NCBI GenBank assembly: GCA_037043235.1
Contig: JAWRVZ010000043.1
Span: 3,385,001 to 3,449,000, forward strand
Reading direction: 5' to 3'
Length of the DNA stretch: 64,000 bases
Origin: Rhodeus uyekii
Taxonomy: Eukaryota > Chordata > Actinopteri > Cypriniformes > Acheilognathidae
The stretch's first letter is position 1. Every line of letters begins with the position of its first letter. Below are positions 32,872 to 46,768 of this stretch, one piece after another. Position numbers and translations under genes: made by a program. The notes under the pieces are model-generated. The model searched no databases. It had not been told where the DNA came from and saw only the letters and a program-made list of their open reading frames with translations.

Positions 32872-35800
32872 TGCTTGTCTACCTGTTTTTCCAAATTAAG
32901 CAACAATGAATGTTAATCATGCCTAATCTAGGTCATCTAGTTCATCTCCGCCTGTCACCGCTTCTCAAGCTGTCTTAATTCTTTCTCCCTCGCTCTCTCG
33001 TTCTCTCATGAGGCTGCTGTTTGTAAAACTTTAGACTTGTACTCTTGTGGAAAAGCATAGGTAATGAATAGTGATTTAAAGTAAAATGTCAATTTAATGA
33101 GTGCCTTTCAGTCCTGGAAAAAAAGATGGACCCTAAAGTAAATGAGAAAAAAAGAAAGAAGGAAGGAAAGAAAGAAAGATCACGGGGAGCATGTCACAGT
33201 CATCCAGATCCCTAATGAGGCTTCCAAATAAAGTTATGCTGTTTGAATTTGCATAGTGCCTGTAATTCTATTTTGAGGGAGAAAGGAGGAATCTAAAGGA
33301 AAGTTTGAAAATAAGAACTTTTTTAGAGCACACAATACAAATAATGCTTTACAGAGTTGTTTTACCTGACATTTTCTTCTAAAATATAATAATATGGTTC
33401 AGTTGAACAGCAATAAAAGATGTAAGGCTATTGTACACTATCCAAAGTTTAGAGTGGGTACAATATTTTGAGAAGTCTTGTGCATTTATTTGATAAAAAA
33501 ATACGGTAAATACAGCATTTGTTTGCAATAGAAATCATTTGTAAAGTTATAGATTGCTTTAAATTTGATGCATCCTTGCTGAATGAAAATATTTATTTCT
33601 TCCTGTAGTGTATAATATGTATGTGCACATTAATTGTATGTGCGCATTGTTTTTTAATTGCTTTTCAAACACTCAATTGATGTCTCTGAATGTTGTGACA
33701 TCTCAGTTTTTTCAGTGTTTTGCATCATGAGTGCTGTGTTTAAGATGTCATATTAAATTAAAATAATTGCGTTAAAATTGTACAATGCGTTTATTTTATT
33801 TTATTATTTTAAAACCAGAGCAACATTAAAGTGAAACAGTGATTAACCGATAAGTGGAGCTAATTGAGATCTAATTGGTAAAGTCAAGTGGAGTGTTTCA
33901 CAGCCACTACTGCTGCCATATTGACGGTCTATTGTGTGAGGGAGCTGTGTGTTGGGGTCTGTGAGTGACATGTCGGGGCTCTGCTTCTGCTCCCCTGCCT
34001 TGCCTGCTGTTGGGCTGGCTGGTGACATCTGCTCCTCGCATGTCCCTCCTGTGATAGCTGGCCTCACTGCAGATGTTTCAGTCCTGGGGTCTGTGTCTGA
34101 GCCCACTGCTACTGCACCGCGGCCCCTTTTGATGTGAGGATGAAACGGAATGGAGCAAGTCGCAGTGGGGCTGTGTTCAGATGTATGTGTGTATGTGGGA
34201 GTTAATGTGTGCGTAGAGCGTATGTGTACGGTAGTTTGCAGCAAGTTTGGACTCTGCCTAGGTTTCCTTCTCAAACCTCTGCAGATGCATATAAGTATAT
34301 AATCTGCTCTTTACCTGATTATTTTTGTGTTTTGTAATGACTGTTATTTCATCATGCTCTTATAGAAATTCTGCACATCGACACACTAAGCAGACACCAC
34401 ATCACTGGCATTTGTACTGCAAGAAGCTGTAGTTTGCTGAACATCCACCCTGTATTTTCCCTATATTCATGGCAGTTAGATTGTGTAGGCTAGAGGCCTT
34501 TCATGCAATCTGTGCGTCAGGCCCTGCTCATGGGCTTCCCAGCCACAGAGGCAATCAAATGCTTAATGGGAAAGTAAGTGGGAGGAAACTTGCGCGCTGA
34601 GATCAGGTGAAGCAAAGGATAGGTTTGCCGTTAAAGATCAAAGCTTGAAAAAACAAAGGCTGATATCAAACAGACACTCGAAACTCAGCAGCAAAAACCC
34701 ACAGCTCCTCTGATAATACTTAGATCTATAAATGTTTGTTGCATATATTTATTTATTTTAAGATTATTCACTGCAGTAATAAGTTGGCCCCTAACAAGCA
34801 CTTTTGGGAGATGGTTTCTTTGACTGTTCTTTATTTTACCGCACCATTGCACAGCAAGCCTTGGGATTTAGGAGACTATTAGAGAGGAGGATTTTTTATG
34901 GATTTGTAGATAATGAATGATATGCATGCGTTTCCTTTCTTCTTATGTTATTTTTATTGCTAAGTGAGAAGTGTGGAGAGGAGCTGGAGAATTAGGCACA
35001 TTTTCAAGGTTTTTATGGATTTAACCCTCCATTTGCCTCCCTGCATGAGTCCCCATATGGGCCAGTTTTACTCCTTATTCATACAACAATTTATACATTC
35101 ATTATTTACACTGGTACAGGGCAGCAATTTATATGAATTATTCATAGAAAATTATTCATTCAAAGCCTATTACTGTTTTTAAAGTATTTTTCTAGGCAGG
35201 ACATTGTTTTGCTTATATGAAAACTATTTTAAACAACAATTTAAGCACAGTTGCTGACCATGGGGAAAAGCAAGTGCATTTATAGAAATGTAAACAGGAG
35301 AATTGTTTGGGTGTTTATTTAAGACAAAATGCTAGGTTTCAGCTGTGTTAACAGCAGATTGTGTCTGTCACTAGCAACGTTGGACTATCTATGTCACCAG
35401 AGAGTTTTATTATTGCTTAAAGCAAGTTGTATGTTCCTTCTCAAGTGTGCATAACATGCATTGTATTTCCAGGGCTGGGTTTTGGAAGGCATTCCCAAGA
35501 CGCAAGAAGAGGCACTATGTCTACAAGAGGCAGGCATCACCCCAGATCATGTTGGTTAGTGGCATGTTGTCCAAACACTTTGTTTTTCCCAACTGAAAAA
35601 CGAGATCTGAATCAGGGCTTGATAATGAGACCGACCAAATATCTCTCCGGGACTCACTATCAGTCCCCAGAGGATGTGTCAAACTCTACTGCTTTCTTTC
35701 TTCGCAGTGATGCTGGAAGCTCCTGATGTCATCCTGATTGAAAGGAGCTCAGGCAAGAGGATAGACCCTGTCACAGGAGGTAATGTCTGTATGATCTTTA

Positions 35801-38800
35801 CACATTTCTTAGTTCAGAGAGTGGGACTGCGAGACAGGCAGCTAACATGCACAATTGCTAGAATGCATTTCATTATCTGTGGACCTTGACAGCGATCAAC
35901 TTGTTTGCCGAATCCAAATCGGGCCTGTGTCCTCAGGGCTTCGGAAAGCCCAGCTGTAATGAACAAAAGCCAGAGCTCCCTGCAGATTTTTGATGGTGCA
36001 GATGCACCATTTCCACATAATTGCCATTTTCCCTTTTGTTTATTTATTATCTCTGTTTATGAATCTTTTTCTGGAAATTCACTGTCAAAATAAATGCTAT
36101 GAAAAAAGTTATTTATATATATAAATCTTTCACATCTTTCTTAGCCAATCAGAATCACTTAACCGTCATCATTGACATAGTTAGCACCCTCTGTTAGAGT
36201 ATAATTGCTGTAACAATGTTATTGTAAGTGGGGAGGCCTACGAACTCCTTGTGAGACCTGAAGTTGGCTTCTGCTGATGAAACTGCAAATTAAACCTCAC
36301 TAAAATTTCTTCTATTGACTGCACTTCTGACTCCTGGTCTTCATTCAACATATCTGGTCCTCGGGTCTTAACTGTAAATCCCCTACAATATATATATGTT
36401 ACCGTCAATACTTTCACCTCTGCACATATATCCTGGAGAATAAAACATATTTGATGACCTTACCCACGTTTCATTTCCATGTTTCAGATGTATATCACGT
36501 CACCTTCATCTGGCCTGAAAGTGAAGAAGTTGCACTGCGTTTAGAAACACCCCGGATACTGATGCCAGCTGATCTTATGGCCAAAAATCTGCAGAAATAC
36601 CACACAGAAGCTTATGCTCTGAAGCGTACATACCACAGCTGCCTGAAGACCATCAATGCTGACCAGCCTCATGTAGACGTTTTCTCACAAGGTAAACTTC
36701 ACCATCTTCTCTGCTACCAGTACCATCCACCTGCATTAAAGGGATACTTCTACCAAAAATTACAATTCTGTCACAAATGCTGTTCCAAAACTGGATGTTT
36801 TTCTTCAGTGGAAAACCCAACCCCCCAAAAAAATGTTAGGGTGATGGTTTTTTAGAACCCTATATTGAAAAAAAGTTTGACTACCACTTTAAATTAGTGT
36901 TTTCAAATCTTCTTGTCAAGTTACCGGTTATCACTGACTTCGTATGAGGTATAAAATAGATCTTAGGTGGTATTTTCCATTGGGTGATCATTTAATTGAG
37001 CTATTTGAATTCAAAACATAGACTGGATTTCTAAACATGTGTGCAGGTAAGGCTTAGGTAAGTCATTGAGTTACATTTAGAGCTTTTCAAACATTTCTAC
37101 TAATATCACCTACTGCGATGAACCAAGATCTACCGCCCCTATTGGTCGGAGGTCAGTTGTGCAGCGGCTGCATACAGAGGCTGTGATTGACCTGCTTGTC
37201 AGGCACTCTTCCAGTTGAGGAGGTTGCCTCAGGCAGCTCTGCAGGCATAGACTATCCCATGAGAACCTGAGAAGGGATGAGCGGTCCTCACCAATTACTT
37301 TAAAACCATCTGAATCCAACCTGTCTAAATATTATATCGCTCAACTTGACAAAATAATTTTGTCACTTCCCTTCCTTTAGTCGTGAGGTAGAGCTAGGCA
37401 GTGAATATTTAAACCGCTCTTTGCATACATCACTTTGAATGTAGCATTAGGCAGGTTAGCAGCATTTTGGGAAATTCATCCAACAGTATTTGTTATCATA
37501 AAGATGCATATTTATCATGAGAATGAGTATACATGGAACTGATAGCCAGTCATAGTTTATTATGGGCAGAATTTTTAGATATGTCCTAAACTGACCTCTA
37601 TCTATCCCTTTTACATAAGCATGAACTGGTTTCTCTCCATTTCTTGTTTTCTCAAAGAAGTCATGCTCTTCTGGGGGGAAATAGTCTCATGGCTTATTAT
37701 TAAAGCCAAAATGCTCCATTGAGTTACACATCAAGAAAAGGTCCTAATGGTTTTGTGCTGTGGGCTCGATTTGTAAATTGTACATTTAGGCCAGTGTGCC
37801 ATTATGCCTAATCTTAACTGCACCTGATTTTACTGATGTCTAAATGGAGGACATTAAATAAATATTTGAGATAAACACTGCCATAAAACATTCATAAACC
37901 CATACTGAGGAGAAAACAGCTATAAGGCTGTCATCTTAAATCTTGATTAGTGCTAATTCAGCATGCGGTTTGATTGTAACATCGCTAGTTTCCCCCTGAC
38001 TTAGCCTTTTAGCGCATTAACATGTTTCGCATATTAAGCATTTATCATGTTGTTGTATAACAATTAGCAGCATAAAGGGCTGGATGAGAGGAACTCATTA
38101 GTTATGATTAGGCTGTTGTTAATCATTGCACATTAGAATGGCGGCTCAGCGCAGGTTCCAGACAAACAGCATTGTTGTGAGTGAAACCCAACTGCAAACA
38201 GATGGCTTCGACGTGAATGTCACACTACAAGCAAATGCCCCTGTGGACATGAAAGGAAGACTCTGATGATTAATTAATCAAGTGGCTTTATATTCAGTTT
38301 AGTGGCAATCTCTGTGTATGATCTGAGCGAATGGGCTGTCACCAGCCTCACAAATGTGCTCTATTATCCTACGCCATTAAACATTCAATAGAGTCTACCT
38401 GTGCCTGCATTGTGTTGTCTTGTATCAAAGTATGGGATGGTATGACCATAGGTTTGAAGAAAGTTACCGGTATATGTAACTTGTGTAACACATACACTAC
38501 AAAAATGACCCAAACGCTTTAGGTAATTTCAAATGCTGTTCTTTTTAACTTTCTATTCTTCAAAGAATCCCGAGAAGAAGAAAAAAGAGTTCCACCATAT
38601 TAAGCAGCAAAGTTGAGTTACCAATATTGTTAATAATAATAATCGGCATATTAGAATTTTTTCTGAAGGAACTGGAGGAACTGGATGCTGAAAATTGAGC
38701 TTTACCATCACTGGAATAAATCACATTTTAAAATGTCATAATATTGCTGTTTTTACTATATTTTTGGTTAAATAAATGCAGCCTTGTTGTGTGTAAGAGA

Positions 38801-39862
38801 CATCATTAAAAACTAAATAATTAAAGCACATTAAAAATAAAAACCAAAAATCTCCACATTTATCTTTAATGCATTTGTCGTGGCACTGATAGCTACATTT
38901 AAATTTCAGCTTGAACAATAGTATTTAATAGGTCTTGAATAGATTTATTCCTTGAAAGTGTATTTGTGCAAGCATTTCTGCCACACATTTTACACTTTGT
39001 TACACATCACATAAAATATTTAATTAATTTCTATATGGTTATTTTGTATTTACACTGTAGTGCTGAGCTATATCCATACTCCACATCACTCTGCCTCACC
39101 CTACACTAAGAGAATCCTACTATTTGGACCCCCAAGTTCAGGAAAGAGTCTTCAGGCAAAACTAATTGCTCAGAAATATGGCATTGTTAACAGTAAGTTC
39201 CTCCTTAACTCTACATAATGATGTGTGATTAATTACTGCCACTTTTCAACTGTACTGTTCCTCATCTGCAAAGTTAAACATAGTCAAATGTATTGTTATA
39301 TTTTTAAAAAGTTGCCATACATCAACAGTTTATTGTAATCAAGGGATGTCCAGTTCCAAAAAGGACACAAAAACACCAAAAATAATGCACTCTTTTTGAA
39401 TCTGGAGGCAAGTACAAAACAACAGCTAGAGTTTAGAAAAACATTAGACTTTTCTCATACAATAGACATTAGTAATTATTATTATTTGTTTTAGATCATT
39501 TTTGAGTGAACTATTGTAGTCTCCATGGTCCATAGTAGAATACTTTTAATTTAAGAGTATTATTGTTGTTGTTATTATTACTTCTGTTCTTTCCCATATC
39601 TCTGTAGTTTGTTGTGGTGAGCTTCTGAAGGCTGTGTCAGCTGATGAGAACCATATGGGAGAGCTCATTAAACCCTACCTGGAGTCAGAACAGCAAGGTA
39701 TGCCGCCTTACCTCCTCTATATCTACTGCCAAATGGGTCAATCACAAAGAACAAGTGAAACCCCAGTCTGTAAAATTTAGAAAAGAGCTCTATTTCCTGC
39801 TTTTGACCATATAGTTGGTTCCACCCACCCCACACATAGTCTGATCAGTGAACACATTGTGC

Positions 39863-39904
<42 letters not shown>

Positions 39905-42900
39905 TACATACATACATACATAGAGTATATGATGTTGGTTAATGATAATTGTATTGCAAATGGTTATCATAAATTGCACTATATAATTTTGCAGAAATGT
40001 TGTTACTTTCCTGATGTCTAAACAAAATCACAGTATGTGCTGGCTTCTTATCCTATAGGTTTTTCTTCTACTGTAATACAACCATTTTTTTTATAGTTAG
40101 AACACACCATAATGCTCTAGTTGTCTTGACTGTCTGTGACCTTCCATTCATCCTCATCATTGTTATTCCCTTCTTATCTCACACTTTCTGTGTCTGCCCA
40201 ACACCTCTCTATTCTAAATCCCTCAGAGACCATACGTAAATATAGATGTATAGTCCCACCCCTCAGAGAATGTATTCAGCCACTGGGACTGCCAATCACT
40301 GCCTTTCTCACAGCTCTGGCCCAACTCACTCGCCTTGAGCAAGTTTTCATTAATTTAATAAAGATTCTCAAGGGATGCAAAGCACAGAATGTAAGCGTGC
40401 ATTTGTGGGGTTTTTTTATCTTTGGCCTTTTCATTGATAGTAGTACAAAGAAGACATGAAAAAATGGGGAGAAGATGGAGAATGGGACTGGGAATGACGC
40501 AAGTCAAATTCAAACTTGCATCGCTTAGATGGCGTGTCATTATTTCACATCCTCAGCCTTAAATCTATAATTCACCCAACAATGAACGTTATATCATAAT
40601 TTACTCACCTTAAGCTCATGGTGATCCAAACCTGACTTTCTTCCTTCTGTGCAACACAAATGTCAGTGGGGTCCAAACAACATTACACTTTATTGAAAGA
40701 AAAAAAGAATAATCTTTTTTCACAGCAAAGATAATTAATTTTCATTTTTGGGTGGGTGTGAGAATTGAATCCAAATTTAGCCAGATTTGTCACACGACAT
40801 TAAAAGCTTGTATAACAAGCTGGGAAATTTTTATTAATATAATATAATGTAATGTACTGTAATATAATAAATAAGTTTTTTTATATTGCACATTATAGAA
40901 AACAGATAGTTTCAAATCAGATTTATAATAATAAACAGGAAAAAACAGCTGCCATAAATAATTATTATATCATTATAATTGATGGGCAACCAAACCTAAC
41001 ACTATTAAAACAGTGTACTTCATGCACATTGAAATATTTGCACATAACAAAACTTTGAAACACCTTTCTTTAATATACATGTTAGAACAAGTATTTGTAT
41101 ATGGATTCTCTATTAAGCATTATACAATGTTTGTGATTTATTAATGAAAGTTATTGTAAAGTGCTACCAAATCATATTTAATTATATATGGAATGTTTTT
41201 TAAATAAAACCTAACTCAACTTTTATTTATTTTTTTATAATCCATCTACCTCCAATTAGTACACACGCAATGTTATTGTCATATCTGTCAGAGCATGTTA
41301 AGTGTCTTTTCAGCTCTAGCAGTATCTGTCACGTGCAACTTATGTTTATAAATTCATGTTGCATGTTTGTTGAAGTAGCAATGTGAGCATAAGAAATGCT
41401 ATGTAAATGTTTTGTTAGGTCGTATTTCATTGCCTTGTTGAACAGGGCTGCGGTATCCTGGGAGAGGGGGATTTTGTGCCTTCTCTCTCTTTCCCCTTTG
41501 CTTTTCTCCCCCCTTTTCCTGTGACTGAGTATTTGAGGCAGAGAGCTTGCCTAAATAATTTACAAGTTGATTAATGGCCTCACAGGGGTATAATTAGGCG
41601 ATGGAGAGATGGTGGCTAGTGTAACCAGTACAGTGCTTCTGGGATTTGAGAAGCCAGATTATTAAGCAAACCAAAAAAATAGTCTTAGGAGAAGTGAAGA
41701 AAAGGAAAGAAAGAAAGAAGAGGAAGCCTCTCCAGGCTGCCTGATGTTTGAAGCAGGGCTGCAGAGATAGGCAAGAGGCTGTGTGTGTTTGATGTGGAAA
41801 TTGGACAGTTTGAAACCGTCGACTTTAATTTTTCACCAGCTGCGGGGACCCCCCTGGGTGCCAGCTTGCGTTCCTTAAAGAATGCTGTTCTATTTTCTTC
41901 TTCACCCTCATTATTTGTTTGTCCTCTGCCGCTCTCGTTAATTTTCCCGCAGCATTACAAACGCTTCCCTTCTCTACCACGCTGTCCGTCAGTTTTAAGA
42001 GGTGTCATCATCCCCTTAAACAATTCACTCGTGTTGTCTGTCAGCCAGCCCCTTGACTGCTTTTGTACTCTGAAAGGGACCCCTGAAATATCTTCAAAAG
42101 ACAAAATGTACATACATGAATTTAAATGACACCGTGTCTGCTAATTATTTATCACCTCACATCTGAATAAACCGCCTTGATTCGATACAGATACAAACAA
42201 AAGGCACGTCCTTGACAATACCGCTTGATGATGAGATCACTGATGCTTTGCATAGAGATGATGTTGTTTCACTTCGGCTCAGACCATCTCCTTTAATTTA
42301 ACCTTCTGGGGTGCTCCAGTGCTAGAGGGCGTCCACCTCAGTTTAAGTGAAATATTCATTTACCGTGGTTTTCTGTCCACTTCTGCCCATGTGCTTTCAA
42401 ATCATATCAAATTAGCTGTTATTTGGGGTTTTAAACCCTCAAAACGGCATCCTATATCAATATCTTTCATATTTCAAAAAGTTCTCGTACTGTTTTTTCT
42501 TTCTTTCTTTCTATAAAGCCTTCTTCTCAGTACTCGGAAAGAAGTAAACAAATGAAAGGCCTTTCTCTCGTCCGTTAGATCTATAACACTGTGATCTGAT
42601 GTGCTACAGGGAAGAATGTATACAGTATTTCAAACAAAATGCTAAGCAGGTGTGTTTTTGTGTGTGTCTCATGGGGTAACCCCCCTCTGAACACCATGTT
42701 TACAGTATATAGGACGAGTGTCATTCAAAGGACACAGCAAGCTGATTCTCAGGAGTCTGAACCTCTTGAACATTTGAGATTTTCTCAAAGTTTGCCTTAA
42801 TGAGATTTTTCTTCTTCTACTGTTTGCATTGTTGTATTTCTGTCATGTAATTAGGAAGGAGCACAACAAATGTATAAATAGGCGATAGCTGTATCATAAT

Positions 42901-45900
42901 ATCACTGTATTTGTGTTTAATCCATACAGTGCCATCCAGTATAGTCCTGCGGATCCTTACAGAGAGACTGAGCAGGATGGACTGTACCACACGAGGTTGG
43001 GTGCTCCATGGATTTCCTCAAGATGTGGAGCAGGCAGAAAAACTCCAAGAGTCTAATTTCCTACCAAATAGGTATATCAGTCTCTATAAACTGATTTAAA
43101 TGTCTGTGAATGTTTAAACTCAGCATGTTAACTACCATTCCATGAAAGGCATATGACTGCAGAGGGATCTAAAGTATTATCACAATGATTTGTTCCAGTG
43201 GTTCTCTTCTTTTATTTCTTTTGATGAATTGAAAGTTCCTTTATTTGTAAATTGTATTTATTTGAAATGTTATTATAGCAATTCAAAAGTCTTTATCATC
43301 ACTTTTAATAAATAAAAGTACAGTAATCCCTCGCCACATCGTGGTTCAAGTTTCGCGGTCTCAGTGCATCGCGGATTTTTCAAAAATATTCATAGAAAAA
43401 TTTAAAAAACCGCCATATCGGCAGCCATATTGTGGAAAGCAGCGTTGTTTTATCGTGATGCGCGAGAGAAACGGTTTCCCAGGATGCCAGACATAGAGAG
43501 AAACTCTCTCAGAGGCTTTGTACACACACACGGGCACTCAGACAAGACACGTGATTGGTTCCCGGCGCGAGATCGACGAATGAGTGCACGAGTGGATGTA
43601 TCCCGTGAGCTGATTGGCTGATCCTACTTCGCGGATTTTCACCTATCGCGGGGGGTTCCGGTCCACATTAACAGCGATAAATTAGGGATCACTGCATTAA
43701 TTTCTTTTAAAAAGAAATTCAATGGTAGTATTTATCACAATTCAATATTTGAATTTAAAGAAGTGCACTATTCTTGAGAGCAAGGGGAACCACTATTTTA
43801 CATTCGATTCTTCTGTACAATCCTGTATCGATTTCTACCTATGCATCTATCCACTGTATTCCCATTCATTGACCGACAGAAATGTAAACATGCGTTTAGC
43901 TAACAAAAAAGCTAAACACAAGAGGAATGTATGAATTGCACTGTGAATCGTTCAGGTTATTATTTGTGATTTGCATCTCCTCTGCTATCCTAAATAGTGA
44001 GTGTAACTGCAGGGCTCAGATTGCCCTCTCAGATTACCCTTAACTCAGCTGCCCTGGAGGATCTGATGGCACTTAGATTATACAACCTGTCCTCTGTTTG
44101 TGTGTCCCCTCATCACAGAGCTCACTTTGAGGTTAGGTCATCAGTGAAAATAACCACGTCCCAATTCTGTCTCCTTTGACACAGAAACAAGAGCGAGAGC
44201 ACAAATCTGTGCAGTAACATTAGTAAAAATCTACTTGCTCACCACAGGGCCCTCTTTTCAACCCGTTTTCCCGTCCTGCTGTTTATCGTCTTGATTTCTC
44301 ATCGTGTTATATGCTCTCTGGTATTAAGATTTGATCCCAGATGTCAGCAAGCAGACGTGTTGTCCGCTTCCCTCGCCGCTTCAGCGTAGCATTGCCTTAT
44401 TTCCTCCATTAACATCCCCCGTTGTGTGGGCTAATGGCAGGAGACCTCATTTACATAACATTAGCGTAATTGATTCGAAGGCCCACGGTTAGCCTGGCCC
44501 TGAAACAATGGGGAGATAATGTTTCAGATGGGCCGATGATGGCCCGATGGCGGCGCTGTACCTGACAGCTTTATTAATTAACAGCTCTCTGGTTACCAGG
44601 CTTTAGTGAGGATGAATAAGTCAGCTCCTCCTGGAGCAGTTCCAGGGCATGGGCATTTAATAGGTGTCACTGGCAGAAGAGAGAGGGGACAGAGTGGATC
44701 CCTTTACCCATTTCCTGAAAGGGCTCTATTAACAGACAGTCACTGCCTGCGATAAGTGCCAAGTGTTGTTTGTGTGGCTCTAGAGGCCTGTTGCATGAAG
44801 TAGCAGTTTCAGAGTAGGTGTAGAGTTAACAAAACTTTATATACATTCTCTGTCGACTCTCTGTTCGAGTGCGTACACCTGAAAGTGTGTTGTGCAGCGA
44901 ACAGCTAATCACGAGAATATGCACAGCATCGGTTTTATTGACAAGATAGCCGCTGCAATTCACTTCTGTTGATGATTAAAAGACCTTTATGAAATGTATC
45001 ATGAATTCAAATGCATTTACAAGTCACAAATAAACCGTGCTGCTGCATCGAATGTTTGAGAAGGTAGCTTAAAGAAAACATGAATACATAATTGAAATAT
45101 AATTATAATAAATAATTATCAGCAAAAGATTTTGTCACAGTAAACTGCTTTAATTTGAAGCGAGAGATAGAGAGCGAGAGATGGCTTTATTGCATCAGAC
45201 ATATGTCAATTCCTCACATCTGATTGGTCCAGTTTTGGTTTGTGATCTCTAACCCAGAATAAAAACTGTTTTGGTTTTATTATATCTGCTTTGTGTTGTT
45301 TAAATGTACATACAGTAATGACCTGTTTGCCTTGCTGAAGTTGTAGTTGCATGTGATCCACAGTAGTGTCTGTCTGTTCCAGTTAGTGCTAGTCTTTTGT
45401 CATGTAAAGGAAGTTACCTGATCCATGAAAGATGAAAGAGGAGGAAAAGGAAAAAGGACGCTCGCTAATGAAGTTACCTCATCAGATAAATGAAGATGCC
45501 TTTGCTCTGGTTTCTCATGCCGTAATCATCTGATCCTCTTTCAAATGCTGATCAGTCACAGTTAGCTCTGGATGCATGACATTTTGTTGAGAAGGAAATA
45601 AAAAATAATTATTTGTTATCTACAGTATGAACCCCAGAGCAATGTTTGTTTTAAATACTTCACAAACTTAATACTACTTAAGCTATTTAGTATGTTTTAA
45701 TGCTTGCTTTCTCTTATTTTCAAATCATTTCACCTTGAGGACCCCTTTGTAGTTTGCTGAGGACTGGTTGAGAACCACTAGTTTAAGGGATACAGATTAA
45801 TTTCAAAAGTTTAAATCTGTCATCATTCCTTGACATTCTTGTATGACGTTTTAGGAGAATATCCTGGCCACTTTTATATGAAGAAAGTGAAGTGAAGACT

Positions 45901-46724
45901 CTTTATTTATAAACTTCTAATCCTGCTCAGTATATTTATGTGTGGAACAGAAATGTGTTGTCCTTTGCAAATGATGATATCTGTCCTAGTAATGAGTGAA
46001 AATGAAAATTCATGAAAGAATAATTATTTTAAGTCAGATCCTTTCAGTGAATCAGTTGATTAAGTTTAAACAGGTCTCAATAATTCATTCATGAATCTCA
46101 TTCATGATCTGGTTCTCAAATGTAACTCTTTGGTCTGTTTCACAAAATTATTGTTTCACTTCAAAAGATTGTAAATATTGAACATAAGCCATATGGACCA
46201 CTTTTATAATACTTTTTATGGTGCTTATTTTTCTCAAAGTTTAACTGCACTTATTTTCACTTTCAAGGAAAACAGTTGATTTTCTTCAAAAAATCATTTG
46301 TGGTCCACAAGATAAAGCCATACATGTTTGTAAAATCAGTAAACAATGCCAGAAAGTTCACGTTTGGCTGAAATGTAACCTTTACGAATAATAGTAAATG
46401 AATGGTGACTCAATTCCTGTGCTTCTCTAAAGACCCATGTCCAAACCCCTCTTACATGATCATTCTCATACTGTACAGCAGATCATTTTTACTTCTTCAG
46501 TTTCGCTGGTCTCACTCCCACCCCTCCTACCAGTCTTTAACTACTCTCCAGTTTGGCTAGTCATCAGCCTCTTACAGCCTTGACACGCTTGCAAACAATC
46601 AGAGTCTTTGGAAGCTCTGAAATATGCATGGCTACCTGTGACAGGTAGATAAAGAAGAGCAATTAGCCATGTAATCTAAGAGTCTGGCCCAATTACCTGC
46701 TCTGGTCCCTGCCCTGCCCTGCCC

Positions 46725-46768
<44 letters not shown>

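Noticed and set aside
33843..34274. 143-codon minus-strand ORF in ak8 intron 5
   Set aside because: Low-complexity Thr/Ser/Pro composition, no recognised domain, no splice context; probably chance or possible non-coding constrained sequence.
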